Origin: Blastomyces gilchristii SLH14081
Lineage: Eukaryota; Ascomycota; Eurotiomycetes; Onygenales; Ajellomycetaceae
NCBI RefSeq assembly: GCF_000003855.2
Contig: NW_003101681.1
Span: forward strand, 2,735,893-2,799,892
Length of the DNA: 64,000 bases
Direction: 5' to 3'
Below are positions 58,390 to 64,000 of the stretch, piece by piece; within the stretch, counting starts at the first letter, position 1, and the number at the start of each line of letters is the position of its first letter. The translations under genes were made by a program, and so were the position numbers. The notes under the pieces are model-generated. The model was not told where the DNA came from. It was given only the letters and a program-made list of their open reading frames with translations, and searched no databases.

Positions 58390-61300
58390 ATGCGGCTTCA
58401 AGCAGCCCTCATCCTGCTGGCCTCTGCCGTGCCGTCTTCCCTGGCAATTTTCGCGGACGAAGCCTACCTCATCGATTACCACCACGCCTTGCTTGGAACT
58501 CCCCAGGAACACTCGACTTTCTTCCACAAACCCAGCACCTCCTCCGATGCCTCATTACTCTACACGCTTTCCGAAAAATATGTCCTGGGCGCCGTAAATC
58601 CGAAAGATGGCGCGATTGTCTGGCGGCAGAACCTGGCAACAGCCGCCGCGACGTATGATGAGCTTCGACTACCATTGTTGCTAAGAGGTGTTGAAGGTGA
58701 GGATACAGTGGTCAGCGCAATTGGTGGTAAGGTGGCTTCATGGGGCGCATTGGATGGGAAGCTAGCGTGGGAGAATGAGTTTCACGATGGTCCGGTTATC
58801 GATTTGGAGACCCTTGCCCTGGATGAGTCCGTGGACCAGAAGCAGGCTATGAAGGATTCAATAGTGCTTTTTGGAGAGAAACCGGGCATTGTTAGACGGC
58901 TTGATGGCGCATCGGGAAATGCTAAGTGGGAATACAAAGACGATAGGTGTGTTTATTATTATTCAGTGGTATTGGGGGGTTTTTGCCTAGTGGAGATTGT
59001 TTTCGGATTCTCGCTGACTGCTTTGTCCTTCCCCTAAAGTGATGACATCCCATTCCAAGTGTCGAGTTCCCAAACGGCTGTTTACTATATTTCCTTGCAA
59101 TCTGCGATGCGGAAGGGATATAAAATCAGAGTTACTACGCTAGATTTGAAGACGGGACACCAGACTAACCAGTATACCCTGAGCTCGGAGGGAGAGGTTT
59201 CTTCTACCGAATCTATTGTCTTCGTCGGAGCCAATTCGATATCTCCGTTGATTGTATGGGCGGATAGTACGTGGAAGACTGTGAAAATAAATGTAATTGG
59301 GACCAAACACATCCATTCCCTAGATGTTGAAAACAACAGCGGCGAAGATATCGAGAAGGTCGAATTCCACGCTCCTCGTGCCCTCAATGCCGAACCGCAT
59401 TTCCTCGTCCATTATTCGACAAAATCCAAATCATGGGCAGAGGTATATCACACGGACATTAAATCCGCAACAATATCCAGAGCTTACCAGCTTCCAATCG
59501 TTGGGGAAAGCTCTGTTTTCGCAACGAGTACAAAGGATGCCAACGTCTACTTTACTCGCGTCACGAAAACCGATATCAGTGTGGTCTCTTCTGTCTCTCA
59601 TGGGATCCTTGCTAGATGGGCTCCGAGTAAATTAATCACTGAAAATGCGCGCCACGCGGTTTCCGAAGTCGTTGCCCGTGGCTCTACATATGCCGTCCGA
59701 TTTGCCCAGGTTTTGGAGTCTGGCGACTGGATGCTTGTTCGAAACGGCGAGATTGTATGGAACAGACCAGAGACTCTGACTGAAGTTGTAGCGGCATCCT
59801 GGGCTGATGTCAATGGTGGGGAGAAGCTTGCCCAAGCGCTGGAAGTTGAGGGCCATGAATCGTTAGTGGGAGCATATATCCATCGCCTGAAACGGCATGC
59901 GGAGGATCTGGAGGGTTTGCCTACCTGGCTCCGCGAATTACCTGTTCGCATCCTATCGAGTTTTATGACGAGCGATAGTTCAGATTTAAACAGCTTCGGC
60001 TTGGGGAAATTAGTGGTTGTCGCTACACGGAAAGGTTACGTCCTGGCCATAGACTACGCGAATAAGGGCAAAATTTCATGGAAAACAAAGGCCGTCGAAT
60101 CCCTCGATGTTGACTGGAAGGTGAAAGCGATCAGTGCTGTTCATTCTGTCGCGACAGTATATGTCGAAGACGGCAGCTTTGTTAAGGTCAATGTCTCGTC
60201 AGGAGAGGTTATCGAACGCGGCAATCCTTCTGAAACCCTTGAATCCATAGCATTGATACCCAATGCTGGGAATCCAGTTCCCGTTCGCGTCCAAGCTGGT
60301 GGTGTTCCCGATCTATCCTCAGTACCTTTGGACAGCAACACATTCGTTGTAACGCTCAACGAAGGTCGAGTACTCGGCTGGAACTCAGCGAGTCCCAAGG
60401 TGCCCCTTTGGGAATTTTTACCTGCTCAAGGCGAGAAACTTATTAATGCTATAGCCCGCCCGTCTCACGACCCAGTTGCATCGATTGGAAAGGTGTTAGG
60501 GGACCGGTCTGTTCTTTACAAATATTTGAACCCGAACCTTGCTCTCATCACCGCCGCTGGGGATTCGACGGCTAGCTTCTATCTCCTCGATGCTATATCT
60601 GGACAGGTCCTTCACTCCATCACCCAACCGGGCGTCGATACCAGCCAACCCATTGCCACAGCTCTTTCCGAAAATTGGTTCACTTACTCTCTCTGGGCTG
60701 ATGTAACCAATAGTTCGGAATCAAAGGGCTACCAGCTGGTGATCTCCGAACTCTACGAGTCCCCTAACCCCAATGACCGCGGCCCTCTAGGTGACGCTGC
60801 AAATTACTCCAGCATCCATACAGACTCCGGTATTCCCCGGCCTCACGTAATCTCTCAGGCCTACATAATCCCCGAACCCATCTCAAGCATGGCTGTCTCT
60901 CAGACCCGCCAAGGTATAACAACCAAACAGTTACTTTGCGCCCTGCCAGCCTCTAACAGCATCATCGGTATCCCGCGCCAACTCCTAGACCCCCGACGTC
61001 CAATGGGTCGCCCGCCAACGGCGAAAGAGGTGGAGGAGGGTCTCATACAATATGGCGCTTTCCTAGACTTTGATGGCAGATGGTTCCTCACGCACTCGCG
61101 CGAGGTTATTGGTGTTCGCGATATTGAATCGAGCCCGACTTTGCTAGAAAGTACTAGCCTTGTTTTCGCCTATGGACTGGATATATTTGGCACGAGGATC
61201 ACTCCTAGCCAGGCCTTTGATATTTTGGGCAAGGGATTCTCGAAGGTACAGTTGGTGCTGACCGTTGTTGCGCTGGCGGTTGGTGTTGCGATGCTGGCTC

Positions 61301-61447
61301 CTCTGGTAAGTCGCTCACTCTTCTTTTCCCACCCCTGGCTATAGTTTTATGCTTGCTATCACCGTCAACCCAATGCTAACCGGTGAATTATCTTTCCTTT
61401 TTTCATAGGCCCGACAGAAACAAGTGGATATGAAATGGAAGTCTTGA
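58390..61447 (+). CDS. EMC1: ER membrane protein complex subunit 1
   Basis: Three exons join in phase: 58390-58946, 59040-61305 and 61409-61447, giving 953 aa. Residues 1-19 are a signal peptide, then IFADEAYLIDYHHALLG, the usual EMC1 start. The N-terminal half is a PQQ-like beta-propeller (LGAVNPKDGAIVWRQNL, VASWGALDGKLAWENE, GYVLAIDYANKGKISWK). The C-terminal DUF1620 domain has TKQLLCALPASNSIIGIPRQLLDPRRP and KEVEEGLIQYGAFLDFD, followed by one transmembrane helix (VQLVLTVVALAVGVAMLAPL). The tiny last exon supplies the cytosolic tail ARQKQVDMKWKS; without it the reading ends in an unrelated tail. EMC1 is the large lumenal subunit of the EMC insertase for tail-anchored and multipass proteins. 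Confidence 0.94.
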
Positions 61448-61967
61448 AATGAAAACGATAAAACCACGCAAAATAAATATCAAGTGAAACTCACTTAGTA
61501 GACCAAGAAAATATTCCTCCCCAACCACGCTGTTTCTCAAACCAATCCTCTATATAGAGAACATGGCTGTATATTATTTTACATATTGAAGAAAACGAGA
61601 ACAACAAACTTTCCTTATGTCTCGAAGTGCTTGGATCTTCTATTATTTATATTTAATCTTGTTCTTTGCTGTATTATTTTATTTAAATGCATTGTTGACA
61701 CATTTGCATCTAGAAGCCCTAGAGATATTATTCTTTACATACATCATAACTTTCCTCAAGGAGGTCGGTAATTATCATCAAATTGAACTTCGTTTTCATG
61801 GAGCCCTCTAGGCTGAAATCTCCCTCCGGCCAAGGCGCTAGATAGCTTAATCTCTCAGGGGCCAAAACCCTGCACCTACAAAGTAAAGAGATCAATCGAT
61901 CGCGAACCTACAAAAGTCAAGATCCTGCTTTTCTTCAGGTGTCGCCAGCAAACGGCCCGGGCGCACG
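61448..61967. promoter_or_regulatory. Spacer between EMC1 and the Mid2-like gene
   Basis: An AT-rich first half with short overlapping frames and a promoter half with no motif. No gene seen. Confidence 0.5.
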
Positions 61968-63100
61968 ATGTGGTGGTATCTTCTCTACTTCGCGGTTGCG
62001 GCCAACGCCGTCGCCTTCACCTCTCCCACTGCGACAATTGCCAGCAACAAGCAAAACGCCCCGTTCAAAATCCCAGAAACAACGAAGGTTCCCCCCGTAG
62101 ATGGTGGACGCGCTCGCAAACTGGTTCGTCGGGCGACCACTACAGAGGCGCCAGCTTCAGTCTGTGGTTACTTTGCAGGCTCCAAGCGTCAGATTTCCTC
62201 TCCAGAATCAAAACTCTACAGTAAGACCGTTTATAATCGAACTAAATGACCCATATATATATATATACAGAATCCCGTCTGGCTTGCTACAATAGCAATG
62301 CCTGCGTCTTCCATTCCTCCAACGCCAACTTCCCCCCAATGATGGGCTGCTGTCCGACGGTGTCCACCACCACGCATTGCACGTTTATCAGCACCTGCTA
62401 CGGCAGCTCTCAGCTCGCAGAAACCTCATCACTTCGCGCCTATTCCAATGATCCGTTTGTGATGCTGTGTACCGGCGACCAAGACCCGCACTGCCACACT
62501 AGAACTTGGCCCGGTCTCTCCATCGCGGATTACAAATGTACCCATTCAGCCTCCTCAGGCGCTGAGACGATGTTCACCATCGGCTCTCTGACCGATGTCA
62601 CGATCGATGCGGACCAGATTACGGAAACCATGACGATTTCCTGGGTCGACGACTCGGTTTTATTGGCGATCCGGGGTCCCTCTGCTACGGGGATTACCGG
62701 TACCGAGACCACAGGTCCACAAACCACAGCGACAGAGAGCGGAACCGCACAACCACAACCAGGAGACGACAACAGCGACTCTGATGAAGACTCCGACTCA
62801 AAGACGTCGACAGGAACGATTGTCGGCGGTGTTATTGGCGGCGTTGGCGGCGTGCTTGTCGTTGTTATCATCGTACTGTTTGTCTGGAGGTCTAAGCGGA
62901 AACGGGCGGCGGAAACAACGGAGACGGTCGCAGATAAGGCTGACCCGGAGCCACCATCACCCTTTGATGGGGGTGGTGGTGACACGGAGCCTATGATTCA
63001 TGAAATGCATGACATTGACGCCCGCCAGCGACAGGAGCTGATGCCAGAACGAACCTATGTAGAACTGCCTGCACCGGAAGTGCGACACCAGCTCGAATAG
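61968..63100 (+). CDS. Mid2-like single-pass surface protein, Cys-rich ectodomain
   Basis: Two exons, 61968-62220 and 62271-63100, join in phase to 360 aa. The intron is only 50 nt, with a TA-rich 3' end. Residues 1-16 are a signal peptide. The ectodomain has many Cys (SVCGYFAG, LACYNSNACVFHSS, MMGCCPTVSTTTHCTFISTCY), then LCTGDQDPHCHTRTWPGLSIADYKC, a pattern shared by uncharacterised fungal surface proteins. A Ser/Thr/Asp stalk (residues about 235-265) leads to a Gly/Val-rich transmembrane helix (about 268-290), WRSKRKR and an acidic tail. The layout resembles the Mid2/Wsc wall sensors, but it has no WSC domain. Role unknown. Confidence 0.82.
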
Positions 63101-64000
63101 AAGGTTTTTTTTTCTTCTTTTTTCATTATGGTTCTAACGGTTTCTATATAAATACCCCCCTTTTCCGTTCCATTTTTGTATTTTGGTATATTAATGATTT
63201 TGTATATTTTGCAATCTTTCAAGCAATGAACATGTACTCTTTTTGAAGGCATTTCAGCGTGAAAGCGCTTTCAGATGTCAAAATTCCATTTGCGGGACCT
63301 GTTGTTGATTATTAATGAATGAGACCGAGTTCTAGCAGTACAGATGTATATGTATGTACAGTAGTACATCTGCGCTCAGCACGCAATGGAGAGCTAGCTA
63401 TGCCATTATTCGGTATAACTACAAAATATAAATTGTACATCATAAGATAAGACGATTGACATGCAGACTAGAATCACGCTAAGCGACAGGAGAACCAGCG
63501 AGGAAAACTGTCAAATAATTGAGAGGAGATAAAAATAGATCAAAAACAACCTCCATATTTCATCGACGGCAGGGCAGCAAAAGCCCCAAAGTTCAAACCC
63601 ATAGCTAAAAATAAATATATCTAAACCCCTATCAATAATGATAATGGCCGGTATTAAAGATAGATTATCCGCCCAACCAACCCTATTGATAGTGATCCCA
63701 CGATTATGCCGTTTCCGTTCCAATTTCATCCAGATAGTTAAAAAGAAAAAAATAAAAGTAAAGGAATAAAAAAGAAGAAAATAAATAAAAACGATAAGAT
63801 GTTGTAAATGCCAAATAGCCGAAATAGAAATAAAAATTAAACTGTAAGAAGGAGCTGCCTGAAATTAGAATACAATTGTAGCCTGCGCGGAACCTGGGGT
63901 GGGTACTGGCATCTTTTATCTCCATCGCTCTTTTGCTGTCCCATCCCATCCGTCCCGTTCCCTTTCCCGCTCGTGCTGGTCCTCTCGCCCATCCCCTCCA
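63101..64000. other. Gene-free right edge
   Basis: Contains the 3' region of the Mid2-like gene, a TGTATGTACAGTAGTACA-type tract near 63350 and A-rich DNA at 63740-63840. The final 60 bp are CT-rich and could begin a promoter of a + strand gene beyond the edge. No supported gene. Confidence 0.5.

Noticed and set aside
1..64000. CRISPR arrays, insertion sequences, phage genes
   Set aside because: The spliced eukaryotic genes exclude a prokaryotic reading and no direct-repeat array or transposase frame was seen.

Overview
The window looks like a chromosomal segment of a filamentous ascomycete, probably a eurotiomycete and plausibly Onygenales. The genes carry short introns of about 50-110 nt with GTANGT-type donors and CTAAC/CTGAC branch points, and the tRNA genes are nuclear type with introns. 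Families typical of Pezizomycotina are present: fungal rhodopsin-domain membrane protein, WSC sensor, GT90, DUF1479 and an NFX1-type helicase. The order is inference, because no rRNA or marker gene is present.

Left part (1-24.1 kb), gene-sparse: a WSC-domain cell-wall stress sensor (3694-5162, +); a rhodopsin-domain integral membrane protein (7143-8710, -); a repeat-rich stretch with an inverted-repeat element around 10.1-10.3 kb; three near-identical intron-containing tRNA-Arg(ACG) genes (12.2-13.1 kb); an MFS transporter (14249-16095, -); an unresolved 3.4-kb stretch; an FAD-dependent aromatic monooxygenase of the phenol 2-monooxygenase type (19555-22081, +); and a small membrane-anchored orphan ORF (23533-24069, +).

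Middle part (24.8-46 kb), mostly housekeeping: PRP38 splicing factor (-), a GT8-like type II membrane protein (+), the SAGA subunit SPT8 (-), a ZNFX1/Hrr1-like SF1 helicase with NFX1-type zinc fingers (+), a large ABCC/MRP transporter (-) and the CDC34 ubiquitin-conjugating enzyme (+).

Right part (46-64 kb): a GT90/CAP10-like glycosyltransferase (-), a BAX-inhibitor-1 family protein (+), an AVT-type amino-acid transporter (-), a clearly decayed short-chain dehydrogenase pseudogene (about 54.4-55.4 kb, -), a DUF1479 putative oxygenase (+), the ER membrane complex subunit EMC1 (+) and a Mid2-like single-pass surface protein (+).

No operon-like or obvious biosynthetic-cluster logic ties the genes together. 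Cell-surface and secretory-pathway functions recur (WSC, Mid2-like, GT8-like, GT90, EMC1). Exon models were assembled by hand by joining reading frames at GT/AG sites and checking phase; no alignment or transcript data were used. The most notable non-genic signals are a 9-bp word, TACGGAGTA, occurring 17 times and only outside genes, the decayed dehydrogenase with short tandem-duplication lesions, the tRNA-Arg trio, and several 28-37-nt poly-A runs.
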